From NCBI GenBank assembly GCA_020746105.1, contig JAJGST010000077.1:1-64000 (forward strand): DNA of 64,000 nucleotides, in the 5' to 3' direction. The notes under the pieces were generated by a model. That model had not been told where the DNA came from. It did not search any database and saw only the letters and a program-made list of their open reading frames with translations. Positions 44,396 through 55,477 of the stretch are shown piece after piece. Within the stretch, counting starts at the first letter, position 1; every line of letters starts with the position of its first letter. Made by a program: the position numbers and the translations under genes. Source of the stretch: Trogon surrucura (lineage: Eukaryota; Chordata; Aves; Trogoniformes; Trogonidae).

Positions 44396-46065
44396 GAACT
44401 TTGGGGCTCAGAAACACCGATTTAGGGAAATTTTGGGCTCAGAAACACCGATTTAGGGAACTTTTGGGCTCAGAAGCATTGATTTAGGGAACTCTGGGGC
44501 TCAGAAACACCCTGGGCAGCCTGTTCCAAGGCCTCACCGCTGCTCAGTAAAGAACAATTTCCTTTCCTGCGTTCCCTGCTCGAGCAAACAGCCCCGAAAT
44601 CCCGACTGCAGCAGAGGGGAAGGGCGTCTGTCCCGCAGTGAAGGGACAAGAGCCAGCGGACGGGGAGCCCTGGAGGGGCTGGAAGGGAGGTGACACCGTG
44701 ACCCGTCAGCACACGGGCACTTTGGCTTGAGCTGCTCCCGCTCAAGGAATTGGCCTCGGGGACACTGGTGCTGCTTCTCTTGTTTGGGGGGACAAAAGGA
44801 ACGAGAAACCAACCAAAGGGAGAACTGGTTTTAGCGGCAGCAAGCCCAGACATTGGGTTTCTCAAGGTCACCAAACGCCCCTTCCCGAGCTGTCAGTGAC
44901 TCCTGAAACGGTTTCGGACGCAAAACCTTCCTGCGGCGACGTGAAAAAGCCACACGGAGAGATTTTGGGCTCAGAAATACCAATTTAGGGAGATTTAGGG
45001 ATAAACCCCCCAAAACTTAGGGAGATTTGGGGCTCAGAATCACCAACTTCGGGAGATTTGGGGCTCAAAACCACCAATTTAGGGAGATTTAGGCATAAAA
45101 CCCACAAATTTAGGGAGATTTGGGGCTCAGAAACACCAATTTAGGGAGATTCAGGGATAAACCCCCCAAAACTTAGGGAGATTTTTGGGCTCAGAAGTAC
45201 CAATTTAGGGAGATTTGGGGCTCAAAACCACCAATTTAGGGAGATTCAGGGATAAAACCCACAAATTTAGGGAGATTTTGGGCTCAGAAACACCAATTTA
45301 GGGAGATTTAGGGATAAACCCCCAAAACTTAGGGAGATTTGGGGCTCAGAATCACCAACTTCGGGAGATTTGGGGCTCAAAACCACCAATTTAGGGAGAT
45401 TTAGGGATAAACCCCACAAATTTAGGGAGATTTGGGGCTCAGAAACACCAATTTAGGGAGATTTAGGGATGAAAACCACCAATTTAGGGAGATTTTTGGG
45501 TCAGAAGTACCAATTTAGGGAGATTTTGGGCTCAGAATCACCAATTTAAGGAGATTTAGGGATAACCTCCCCAAAACTTAGGGAGATTTGGGGCTCAGAA
45601 TAATCAATTTAGGGAGATTATGGGCTCAATACCACCAATATAGGGAGATTTAGGGATAAAAACCACCAATTTAGGCAGATTTTGAGCTCAGAAACACTGA
45701 TTTAGGCAGATTTTGGGCTCAGAAACACTGATTTAGGCAGATTTTGTGCTCAGAAACACCAATTTAGGTTACTTCTGGGCCCAGAAACAGTGATTTAGAG
45801 AACTTTTGGCCTCAGAAACACCCATTTAGGGAAATTTTGGGCTCAGAAGCACCCATTTAGGGATCTTTTAGGCCCAGAAACACCAATTTAGGGCATGTTT
45901 GGGCTCAGAAACACCAATTTAGGGACATTTTGGTTTCAGAAACCCCACTTTAGGGAACTTTTGGCCTCAATAGCACCGGTTTTAGGAACTTTTGAGCTGA
46001 GAAACACGGAGTTAGGTAACTTTAGGGCTTAGAAATCAATTTAGGGAGCTTTTGGGTTCAGTAAC
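44396..46065. repeat. TTTAGGGAGATTT minisatellite (31-36 bp units)
   Basis: Tandem units such as AACACCAATTTAGGGAGATT followed by TGGGGCTCAG, about 31 bp, alternating with a longer form containing GATAAACCCCCC. Most units contain TTAGGG. The array is split at about 44510-44960 by unrelated DNA that begins like a CR1 3' end (GGGCAGCCTGTTCCAAGGCC). Confidence 0.9.
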
Positions 46066-46172
46066 TGTAGGGGAATTTCTTGTGGAGCAGGGGTGCGGTA
46101 TCCCTTTAAAGGTGTGGACAACCCAGCTTAGGCCTAAACAAAGGCTCTGTCCTTGGAGCTGCCTTGGGGCAC
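46066..46172 (+). mobile_element. LTR, family C (3' copy, truncated)
   Basis: 107 bp matching 43977-44085 with three or so differences, cut at 46172 where a new TGTCGCG sequence starts. Confidence 0.75.
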
Positions 46173-46345
46173 TGTCGCGTGAAAGGTCTGTGGTTGTGAG
46201 AGGCACGTACCCTGGCTAAGCACTTGCTTGTTTCAGAGCCCTGTTAGGGACTTGCACTAAGTTTTCAGAGCCCCACTAAGGGCTTGCACTGAATTTTCAG
46301 AGCCCCGTTTAAGGACTTGCACTGAGACAATTTGCAAGGTAACTA
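46173..46345 (+). repeat. Short region with three ~36-bp tandem units
   Basis: TTTCAGAGCCC followed by TAAGGGCTTGCACTGA occurs three times with small changes (about 46229-46325). It begins TGTCGCGTGAAAGG, which may be the start of a further LTR. Confidence 0.55.
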
Positions 46346-47412
46346 ACAATATGTGAACTGGCTAAAGGGAAGAAGCCAAAGAGTCGTGGTCAATGGGGCG
46401 GAGTCTGGTTGGAGGCCTGTATCCAGTGGAGTCCCTCAAGGGTCGGTACTGGGACCAGTATTACTCAGTATATTCATTGATGACTTGAATGAGGGACTAG
46501 AGAGTACTGTCAGCAAGTTTGCTGATGACACCAAGCTGGGAGGAGGGGCTGACACGCCAGCAGGCTGTGCTGCCATCCAGCGAGATCTGGACAGGCTGGA
46601 GGGTTGGGCAGGGAAATATTTAATGAAATATAACAAGGGTAAATGTAGAGTCTTGCATCTGGGTAGGAACAACCCCAGGTTCCAGTATAAGTTGGGGAAT
46701 GACTTAAGAGAGAGTAGTGTAGGGGAAAGGGACCTGGGAGTCTTGGTGGACAGCAGGATGGCCATGAGCCAGCAGTGTGCCCTTGTGGCCAGGAAGGCCA
46801 ATGGCATCCTGGGGTGTATTAGAAGGGGGGTGGTTAGTAGGTCGAGAGAGGTTCTCCTTCCCCTCTACTCTGCCCTGGTGAGACCCCATCTGGAATATTG
46901 TGTCCAGTTCTGGGCCCCTCAGCTCAAGAAAGACAGGGAACTGCAGGAGAGAGTCCAGCACAGGGCAACTAGGATGATTAAGGGAGTGGAGCATCTCCCT
47001 TATGAGAAAAGACTGCGGGAGCTGGGGCTCTTTAGTTTGGAGAAGAGGAGACTGAGGGGTGACCTCATTAATGGTTACAAATATCTAAAGGGTGAGTGTC
47101 ACGAGGATGGAGCCAGGCTCTTCTCGATGACAACCACTGATAGGACAAGGGGTAATGGGCTGAAACTGGAACATAAGAGGTTCCGCTTAAACTCGAGAAG
47201 AAACTTCTTCTCAGTGAGGGTGACAGAGCCCTGGAACGGGCTGCCCAGGGAGGTTGTGGAGTCTCCTTCTCTGGAGACATTCAAGACCTGCCTGGACACG
47301 TTCCTGTGTAGCATTATCTGGGCGTTCCTGCTCTGGCAGGGGGATTGGACTGGATGATCTCTCGAGGTCCCTTCCAATCCCTGAGATTATGTGATTCTGT
47401 GATTCTATGATT
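46346..47412 (+). mobile_element. CR1 LINE 3' end, well preserved
   Basis: 5'-truncated CR1 ending in the typical 3' tail GATTCTGTGATTCTATGATT. It contains an uninterrupted C-terminal ORF2 frame (next entry). The right end meets an LTR at 47413. Confidence 0.92.
46353..47357 (+). CDS. CR1 ORF2 C-terminal half (reverse transcriptase), open
   Basis: 334 open codons of transposon [16 protein letters not shown] lies at about residues 22-35 and the catalytic FADD at about 56-59. Then come [14 protein letters not shown] (thumb region), [18 protein letters not shown], and the typical end [18 protein letters not shown] before the stop at 47355. The ATG is internal to the original ORF2. The upstream endonuclease is missing, so it is not mobile. 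The lack of stops indicates a fairly recent insertion. Confidence 0.88.
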   Translation: MNWLKGRSQRVVVNGAESGWRPVSSGVPQGSVLGPVLLSIFIDDLNEGLESTVSKFADDTKLGGGADTPAGCAAIQRDLDRLEGWAGKYLMKYNKGKCRVLHLGRNNPRFQYKLGNDLRESSVGERDLGVLVDSRMAMSQQCALVARKANGILGCIRRGVVSRSREVLLPLYSALVRPHLEYCVQFWAPQLKKDRELQERVQHRATRMIKGVEHLPYEKRLRELGLFSLEKRRLRGDLINGYKYLKGECHEDGARLFSMTTTDRTRGNGLKLEHKRFRLNSRRNFFSVRVTEPWNGLPREVVESPSLETFKTCLDTFLCSIIWAFLLWQGDWTG

Positions 47413-48026
47413 GAAGCGACAGATACGAGGTTCGGAGTTGCCGTTGATAAATTCACTCTCTGCAATAGCGCTAATATACAATACTAACGCTAGCAAAATA
47501 CTATCCCGGGTATTGCACACCAAAAGGTGGAAGCGCAATTCTTACCAAGAAGGCGTCCCTGTCTTGGGTGAAGGAGAAGGAGCACAGCCCGTCGACTGCC
47601 TCTTCCTCTTCTGGGGTCTTCTCCTCCCAACAACACATCCTTCTATGCTCCTTATATACTATCTTTCACCACCCCCACCCCCCGGGGTGGCATTCAGCAT
47701 GATTTGAGTGAAGAGTGGGTGACTATAGTCATATAGGGATATTAGGGTAAAAATTTCCACTCTGGGCCCTGTGGCCTTCAGGATTTTATTTTGCAACAAC
47801 TTATCTATGTGCAGGATGGTTCACATCGTTAGTCTGTGCGGCCTTGCTCCTTAGCCAAAACAGGGCCTTCCTGTCGTCACAAGACTCCCACCTTGGGCTG
47901 GTTCTCACTGGGTCGGCCTTGTTTTCCTCCGTTCTCAGGGTCTGCACAACAGATAAGCGAATACCTGCGTTCAGCAAGTCTGAAACCCTCAGGCTAAAAT
48001 ATCACACCGCTGCTCTTCCCCTTACA
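47413..48026 (-). mobile_element. Retroviral 3' LTR (minus strand)
   Basis: On the minus strand it begins TGTAAGGGGAAGAGC directly after a polypurine tract (GCGAAAGAGGGGGC) and ends CTCGTATCTGTCGCTTCA next to the CR1 tail. About 614 bp. Confidence 0.65.
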
Positions 48027-48272
48027 GCCCCCTCTTTCGCTGGCTGATTTGCAATTCCTCCACCAGATCTTGACGAGACCTTTTATTTTTTCCCCTCCAC
48101 CAACCCGTTTGCTGTCCTTTTTCTGTTGGGCTGCCATCAGGGTGGCTCCTAGTACTCCCCACACCAGAACCCACACCATTCCCAGCGGGGAAAGGCACAC
48201 CTTATATTCCAGTAACAGGGGAGCAGTCGAGCGCCGGCATTTCCCGAGCAGCCGTGGCTTGCCACTGCTCAA
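48000..48272 (-). pseudogene. Endogenous retroviral env, C-terminal tail
   Basis: A 92-codon frame containing a membrane span (GMVWVLVWGVLGATLMAAQ), then a basic cytoplasmic tail (KKDSKRVGGGEKIKG). It leads into the polypurine tract and LTR, so it is the end of an envelope gene. Nothing upstream of it is recognisable. Confidence 0.55.
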
Positions 48273-48294
48273 ACCTCTCCCAGCGTATCACTAA

Positions 48295-49690
48295 GAGGTC
48301 ATTTCCCATTTCTCCCCATCCAAGTTCATGCGATAGAGAAACAGTGTGCCTGCTGGATCCTCCCGGCATGAGGAATCCTGCCCACTGTGCCAAGTGTCAC
48401 ATGTCAGGACGATGACTCGGATTCACCGATTCCCAGGCCAGCATTGAGGTGAATCGACACCAGAGATCCCAACACCGCTTTTACTTCTCCACAGCAACGA
48501 ATCTTAGAGCTGACAAGGACGGACCTCAACTGTCCTCTTTGTGTGCTCATCAGTGCCGCTCTGTGTGGGCTGAAACAGGCAGGATGCAGGAACAGCCACA
48601 GACCAGGGCTGAAATGCAAAGAGTAGATTTATTCTCGCTGCCTGAGAATCTGAAGAGTCTTTGCAGCAGCCCCCAGCTGAGAAACACGAGTAGCAATCAC
48701 ACGAGCAGCTTGACAAGCGGCAGCGCAGGCACAAACAGATCTCTCCTGGCCAGAAAGCATGGGGTATTTATCCCACCACTTCGTTACGGTTACGGGCTGC
48801 TCTGCCCGAGTTCCTGAGACTCACATGCCAGCTTTGCCAGGCAGGGATGCCAGAGATGCCTCCGCATCTCTCCAAGCCTCTGTTATCTCAGCACGGGCGT
48901 GCTGCTGGTCGAGCGCACAGGGCGCAGCAGCAATCCAGTGTGACGGGTGTGTTTTCCGACACCTCGGGTGCAAGTCGCTTGAGTGTACCTACAGTCCTCC
49001 TTGCCAATCTTCCATTCTATCCCTACAGCCTCATAGCAGAGAAACACTTGTGTAAAGGAGAAAGAGAGTTCACCACCTTTGGATCCCGTGACGAGGAGGC
49101 ACAGCAATCCTCCAGTGGTGGGCGAGCGTGCACCTGACACGTGGGGCCTGCTCACCCCTTGAGGGAAGTTCCCGAAGTCTGGGGGACAGCGGGGACCTCT
49201 TTGTTTTGCAGCCCTAGTTCCAAGTCCCACCTGCCCCCACACTCTCCCCAGGGCACTGACGGGGCAGTTGGCTCAGAAGGGCAAGGAGTCAGCTCCACAC
49301 AAACAGGGCAAGCGCCAGGAGGGCGGTTGTGCTCGATTTCAGCTCTGAAAAGGTCCAGACTCTTTGAGACATCCTCTCAGTCTCTCACAGTTGGTCACTA
49401 TTTTCCTTTGACTCGAACCACTCACTCTCTGCCAGCCTCCACAGAGCTGTTCAGCAGTCACTTGGCACCCACGTGTCCTCTCCGTCTGGCGCTAGAAAGG
49501 TCCTGCTGGCCAGTGGGACCTGGCCCTGGGGAGCAGGCAATGCCCTCTGGGCTGCCGAACAAACACCGCCCACAAGGAGGGAGGTCTGGGGAAGGTGCTG
49601 CCAACCCCCGGGGAGCTGCCAGCCCTGCAAGCAAGGGAGATGAGGAAGCCAACAAACAAGCAGGGAATGTCCTTGTGCAGAGACTAAACA
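48295..49690. other. No gene or recognised repeat seen
   Basis: About 1.4 kb between the env/LTR fragment and the PHF7-like gene. No frame has family features or supported splice sites. Confidence 0.4.
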
Positions 49691-49696
49691 CTCAAC

Positions 49697-49702
49697 TTTA
49701 TT
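49697..49702 (-). terminator. Polyadenylation signal AATAAA of the PHF7-like gene
   Basis: Plus-strand TTTATT in CTCAACTTTATTGTGG, about 46 bp downstream of the stop codon at 49748. Its position and orientation fit the gene. Confidence 0.7.
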
Positions 49703-49747
49703 GTGGCGGTGGAGGGAGACGGGGCCAGCACTTGGCGACGGCAGCCC

Positions 49748-52693
49748 TCAGCTCCTGCGGCGGTGGCCCCGCCGACTGTCGGGCTCCTGGGCCCCATGTT
49801 GTGAGCAAGAGCGGTCTCGCCTGCACATGGACCCAGCGGGGCTGGAGCGTCGTCTTCTCTTGGGTGCTGGGGAGTCGCAGAGGAAGCACGATGGCCGCCG
49901 GCGGCCCCTGCTGCGGCTGCTGGTCACAGCAGCTGGTGAACTGTTGGGTGGCTCCAGCCCCTCCTGGCTGGAGCTGCTGCTCCCAGCACTCGTTGGTGTC
50001 ACCCGGCAGCTCTCACGACGCCTTCGGGGCTGGCTGGAGCTGCTGCTCCTAGAACTTGGTTCGGGCACCTGGCTGCGCTCATGACACCTCCCAGGCCGGC
50101 TACCGGGCTTCTGCGCCTGACGTTGTGATCGGGGGCGGCCTCGCCTGCGTGCAGGCCCAGTGGGGCTGGAGCATCGTCTTCTCTTGGGCTCTGGGGGGTC
50201 GCAGGAGGAGCCCGACGGCAGCTGACTGCTGGGGCTGGGGCTGCTCCTCTTCAGTGCTGGAGAGCCACGGGAAGGCACCAATCTCGGCTGGCTAGTGGCG
50301 CTGGGGCCGGCGACCTTCAAGCTGATACTGGAGCCTGTCGGGAGAAGCAGGAAGGTCAAGGGCAGGGCCTCCCAGGCCCGGGACGGTGCCTCCAGCCCTC
50401 CTGGAGCAGAGAGCCTCTGCCAGGCCCACCCTGGGCACGCACTGCCAGGACCTGGGACCCGGCCCACGGGCACCCTCCGGTGCTTTGCCTCTTACCAATG
50501 CCCTGGCCAGCACAGCCGTCGCACTCCCAGAGGGTCGTGCTGTTGTCCAAGTTGGAGCAGCCTCTGTGGGTGCCCTCAGCAGCGCAGGACGAGCACCGGA
50601 GCAGTCGCCAGGGCCTGGGGAAGCAAATGGGTAAATGACTCTGAGGACAAAGTGACCGCAGCACGGGATTGTCCGGCAAAGCTCTTGTCCTTAGTCCTTG
50701 TGCTTCGAGCCTCTGGCGAGACAGAGTTCCCCATGTAGAGCCCAGAGGTGCAGCTTTGGACACTTACCCCTCTCTCTCCACCTGTTCCCTGCCTCCTGGG
50801 CACAGGCACACAGCAGCATTGCAGCGCCTGTGCCTCTCCAGTAGTTCTGTGTATGCCTGGGCGCTCTCCCATGTTGGCAGCCTGTACATGAGGAAAGGAA
50901 ATTTGATGAGCCCCTGCTTCCGTGGCATCCGGCAGAAGGAGGTGTCCCTGCTCTTCCCCTTCTGCCCTGTTTCCAACTCCTCCAGGAAACTGAAGCCCCG
51001 GTTCACGGGACGGCAGGGGCAGTCCCTGGCACGGTGCAGCACTTGCCCCCTCCTCTCTTATGAGCCAGGCAGAAGGACACCAACCTGGTGGGGATTCGGA
51101 TCCCCATGAGGAGCATTTCAGGGACAAAGAGATCCCTGTCCCTGCAGAGCGGGCACTGGAAGCAAACAAGGCCAGTGCTCAAAGCCAGTCCCTGTGGGAG
51201 AAGCAGAAGGAGCGTGAGTGAGGTCGTGGTGCTGCTGAGAGCCGGCCGTGCTGCGGGGACGAGGGAACGGCTCCCACCTGGATGCAGTGACGGTGGAACC
51301 AGGCGTGCTTGCACGCCGGGCACACCACGGTGCCGAAGCACAGCCCATTGTCCAAAGGGTCCGGGCAGATAAGGCAGTTGGTCTCCTCGTCCCAAGCTGC
51401 CTCCACTGCCTGCTTGGGGCTGTGATCTGAGCAGAAGGCCCTGGGGAGAAGAGGAAAGGGATGGGGGAGGTGAGAACCGCTGGGTCCTGCTCTGGTGGTG
51501 GCGAGGAGGGCAGAGGAGGGGGAAGGAGCCCCAGAGCTGGCCCGGCTCTGGCTCTGCCTGTGCCCGGCCGCTGGGAAGCGTCCCTGCAGGCCCCTTTCTT
51601 GTCTGGCTGATGCTGGCAGGACAGGGCTGGAGGTGAGGGGCCTCCCCCCGGGGAGAGCCAGCTGCCTTACATGTTGCGCCCAAAGAACTGGGTGACGCAT
51701 CCTCCCCTCGCGGCACAGGGGAGATGGAAGCTCTGGTCGCAATGGGTCAGGCAACAGGTGACGGCGGCCCCGCTCTCGCGACAGACGACGCAGACCTGGA
51801 AGGGACAGCGCAGCCCCCATCAGCAGCAGCCTCAGGGTCCCTGCAGCCAGGACGCAGGATGAGGCCACTGCGGGGTCAGAACCTGCAGGTCCTCCTGGCT
51901 GACGAGGCTCCTGGGGAGCTGCTGTTGGGAGCAAGATTTTCGTTCCAGAGCCGGCTGGAGGGGCTGGGGGCTCTTCCCTGGGGTCTGGACTAAGCTCCCA
52001 CAAAACTCTGCCGGCACAAGTCTCCCCAATCTTGTCGAGCCCTCACCTTCTGTGCTGCCTGCTCGATGGCATGTTGAACAGCATAGCAGTAAAATCCGAT
52101 GGATTCCTCATGCTCTAGCCGGTACTGAGAAATGTCACTGGCAAAAAGCTTCAGGAGAGAAAACATGAGGCTCCTATGAGGAAAGCCGGGCAGAGCCTGC
52201 CTGAGGAGAGCAGGAAGAAGGCCCGGACATACTCACCAGGCAAAACACATGGACACAGAGGCCTTCGTTCTGCAGTTTGGGCCCGCAGATCTCCGGGTCA
52301 GCGTCTGCCCGGCAGCACAGCATGCATGCTGGGGGGGGAAAGCAAACAGCAGCGGGCGTGAGCAGCTCCGCAGGGCCGGGGGAAGCGTCCCCGAGGGATT
52401 GCCCCCGAGGGCCGCTCTGTCCCTGCCCGGCTGGCTGATGGGCAGGGCTGGAGGGGGAGGAAGGGGCCCTGGCCAGCACGGCTGTCCCCGCAGGTCCCCC
52501 TGCCCAGCCTGGGCCCCGCTGGCTGAGGAGAGGAGCACCTGGGGAGCTCCTGTCTCCCCCCGGCACCGCTCCGGGCCCCGCGCTGAGCGCCCCGACAGCC
52601 AGCCCCTCCGCGCGGCCGCAGGAGGGACCCTCTGCTCTCACCCTGCTCCATCAGGCTAGCAGCTTGCTCCTCGCGGTCTGGCTCCACAGACAT
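49748..52693 (-). CDS. PHF7-like: PHF7/G2E3-like PHD-finger protein, 9 inferred exons, intact
   Basis: A probable nuclear PHD/RING-type protein related to PHF7 and G2E3, which read histone marks or act as ubiquitin ligases. Inferred exons (minus): 52693-52642, 52328-52237, 52148-52047, 51795-51671, 51440-51278, 51191-51085, 50881-50768, 50614-50496, 50334-49748. All borders are AG/GT, every phase fits, and the sum is 1461 bp, giving 486 residues. The start is MSVEPDREEQ. Residues about 19-130 form an extended PHD finger (CMLCCRADADPEICG, HVFCL, CVVCRESGAAVTCC, CDQSFHLPC). Residues about 145-205 form a second finger (CLICPDPLDNG, CPACKHAWFHRHC, CFQCPLC). Residues about 258-290 form a third (CSSCAAEGTHRGC, WECDGC). 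The last exon adds about 195 residues rich in Ser, Arg and Pro (KRRRCSSPTGPARRRGR). Songbirds carry many such genes. Confidence 0.88.
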
Positions 52694-52879
52694 CACCAGC
52701 GTGGGAAATCCTCCCGGCAGCGCAACGTGTGTCTCGCAAAGACGCCTCTGCAAGACTCTGGGGGAGAAGCGGGACGCGGGTGAGCTCCAGCGCAGGCCCA
52801 GAGCCCCGAGGTGTGGGGCACCCCCTCCCTCGGCAGCCCCGTCCCTGCCCTGCGCTCTCCTCACCTCGCCACGTCGCAC

Positions 52880-53317
52880 GGAGCCAGGTGGGAGCCCTGC
52901 GCTCCTTTATCTGGGCTTGGCCCCACGAGTCACGCTGCCCGCCACTGTGACATCAGCAGCGCCAGCCTTGGTGACATCAGCAGCACCGGCCTGCTTGCAC
53001 CCCAACTACAGGCAGGGACACCCTCAGCCACCTGCCTCCCCCCTGAGACAGCCACAGGCGTGGCCAGAAGCAGCGGAATCCCCAGCTGGGCAGGCCCAGC
53101 AGCACTTCAGGACACGGGTGGGTGCGGACCTGGCAGGGTTGGGTTAACAGGCAGCCTCAATGATTTTAAGCAATTTTCCCATCCTAAATGATTCTAAGGT
53201 CTTCCTATAAAGTCCTGTATAAGCAGTTCGCCAGGTAAAAGTAAACTGCACCCTCTCCCCTGTAAATAAAAACGATTCTGGTCGCTTTCCTGCAAGGGAA
53301 CCATGAAAGACGAATCT
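52880..53317. other. Upstream region of the PHF7-like gene, no gene seen
   Basis: GC-rich upstream DNA that may hold the promoter and a 5' UTR exon. A possible 5' UTR part of exon 1 (acceptor-like CTCCCCCAG, then AGTCTTGCAG) lies at about 52760. No core promoter motif can be fixed. Confidence 0.4.
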
Positions 53318-53885
53318 TTAAACACGGCGGCTGTTACGGGACCTGGATTTGCATTCAGATGCCCTTTTGGGCTCCTGCACAGGCCAGACAGGAGCGTTCA
53401 AGGGCAAGAGTGGGGGAGCAATGATCTCTTTCTCCCTTAACTCAGCTACCTCCTTCCCCTGGGCCCAAGGGAAAGGGTAGGGGTTCCCATTAACAGTTTG
53501 GGAGGAGGTGCAGACTGGAGCAGGTGCTCGGAGGCAGCTGGGAGACCCAGCACCCGCTCTCTTGCTTTCGAGCCCACCCGGGACCGCCCGTCCAACAGAC
53601 CTAGTGCCAGTCCCAGGATCCTTCCAGTTTCTGCTGCTGTCTCGTCTCCTGGCAGCCAACATTAACTCCAGCAGTTGCTTGGGGCTGAGAATTGCCAAAC
53701 AGATCAGTTACCCCCATTTGTTTCCTGTCGGCAGCTGTGCCCTTGTGGTCAGCAGCATCGGTTAGAAGTGCCGACATTTGGGCCCCTGGACCTACTAAAA
53801 AGGTATTGGGTGTTTTAGAGGGACCAAGGGGGAAAGTGATGAAGAAGCCCCCTTGGCTCTTTCCCATGAGCCTCCTTAAACCCAC
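53318..53885 (-). pseudogene. Endogenous retroviral protease-RT fragment
   Basis: On the minus strand 53885-53601 gives a retroviral protease part (FLVGPGAQMSALLTDAA, then VTDLFGN), where the catalytic DTG reads GPG. 53698-53318 then gives the start of RT (NPYPFPWAQGKEVAELREKE, later PLNAPVWPVQEP). The two parts are in different frames. No LTR lies next to it. Confidence 0.75.
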
Positions 53886-54147
53886 CAGCTGTCCCCCGGC
53901 TCACTGTCTGGGGACAGTGGGTCTTGTTTGTTGGTCAGATCTCTCTCTGGGGCCCAGGGGGTGTTTGCCTGCAAGCTTGTTTGAGGTTCAAAGCCCCCAT
54001 TTTAACATCCAGCACGCCCTGTGCCCCTCCCCGTCCACTTCGGGCAGATGCAAGGGCCTCAGGTGGGGCTTGTTCGTCCATCTGGAAAGCAGGGGTGGCA
54101 GCTGATGGAAGCCTATGGTCTGCAGCACTAGGGATCTTGGGGGGGCT

Positions 54148-55410
54148 TCAGAGGGGAGGGAGAAGGAGAAGGAGAAGGACAAGGCCTCCTCTTCTGTGGG
54201 GCTGCCCCCGCCCCAGGCCAATTAAGAAAATAAGCGGCCATCTTTTCTTGGTGTCAGAAAGCTTCCCCAGACAAGTGCCTGGCAGCCAGCAGCACTGTGT
54301 CCTCAGGGCAGCTGAAGGGATGCCTGCGTGCCATCCAGGCAGCCTCTGCTCACGGGTCTCCCGCTGTTGCTCCCTCCAACACGGCTCAGCTCCAGAGACC
54401 GGGCTGGCGCTGCTTCTCTGGCTGTCGCACAGAGCCTTGCGCAGAGCCCTGAGCATCCTCCTGAAGAGGGAGCGCCGCTGCCCTGGAGTGGTGATGCCTG
54501 TGGGGCAAGGAGAGCTGCAGGCGAGCAGCAAGCTCCTGCCTGCCTCCACCACCCAGGGCTTTCCCCAGGGAGGGGTGGCCGGGCCAGGACCAGTCCCTGT
54601 CCTGTCCAGCCCTGAGCGCGTCAGGGACAAATTGCTGCTGCTCGACCTCCAACAGCTGGAGCTCCCTCTCCTCCAGGACAGCCTGGGTGTCCAAATCCCT
54701 GTCCGTAGCCAAAGATGCCCAGGCTGCTTCTGCCAGAAGGGGAGCGCCTGGCCCACGAGCTGTCTCCTCTTGCGTCACTCCCCTGCAGTGCCGTGCCCTC
54801 CTGCACTCCTGGCGGTCCCTCTGCAAGAGAAGCTGGGGAGAGGGGCTGCGTGACTGTGGCCTTTGTCCCACCTTGCCCCACCCCGGCTGGAATTGCCCCT
54901 GTGGCCGGGCTCCCCGCTAGCCCAGGGCAGGGCTCAGCCCTGCTGGGCTGCCTGTGCCCCCCCAGCACCTCCTTCTGCCCATCAGCAGCTCCTGGGCAGA
55001 CGTTCGGCCCTGTCTCCCTCCCTTGGGATCCTCACCTGTGCGTGGTGGCTCCAAGCAGCCTGTGACCTCCCTAGCCTGGAGACCCGCTCTGTCTCGCATA
55101 CGAGCAGGCTCTGGCTGCCCTGTCGTGCAGCCTGTGATGGGAAGCGGACAGCCGGTGGGCAGAAGGAGGAGGAGACATGGGATGGAGGCGGCTGCTTTGG
55201 GACAGCAGCCCCTGCAGTCAAAGGTCCCTGATAAAGGACGCGCAGGAGTTTCTGGGAGAGCGTGGGGGCAGAGCTGCTCACTGCTTTGCTGGTGGGCATC
55301 TGTGAGTCTGGAGGGATGGCTGGGTGGATGGCCATCCCCACAAAGCCAAAGCCTGTCCCAGAACCTCCCTCACGACGCATGGACGGTGTCCTGCAGAGCT
55401 GTGGCACAGC
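54148..55410 (-). other. Possible exons of an unrecognised gene
   Basis: Three minus-strand segments look exon-like. (1) About 54835-54610, after the acceptor CCCTCTCCCCAG, reads LLLQRDRQECRRARHCRGVT, later ATDRDLDTQAVLEERELQLL, a charged helix-forming segment. (2) About 54500-54350, after an acceptor-like CCCACAG, reads GQRRSLFRRMLRALRKALCD. (3) Weaker candidates lie at 55240-55100. I cannot name the family. The composition (coiled-coil-like, Arg/Glu/Leu-rich) and splice-like borders argue for coding sequence. Borders and frame continuity are not proven. Confidence 0.35.
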
Positions 55411-55477
55411 CCTTGGGACTCATCTTCCTGGCTCTGCAAAGAGTGCTCTGATGACCAGCTGTCTCCTTTCCTGTCAC

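Noticed and set aside
44396..46065. Interstitial telomere (TTAGGG)n
   Set aside because: TTAGGG occurs once per 31-36 bp unit, not in direct tandem; it is a minisatellite that contains the motif.
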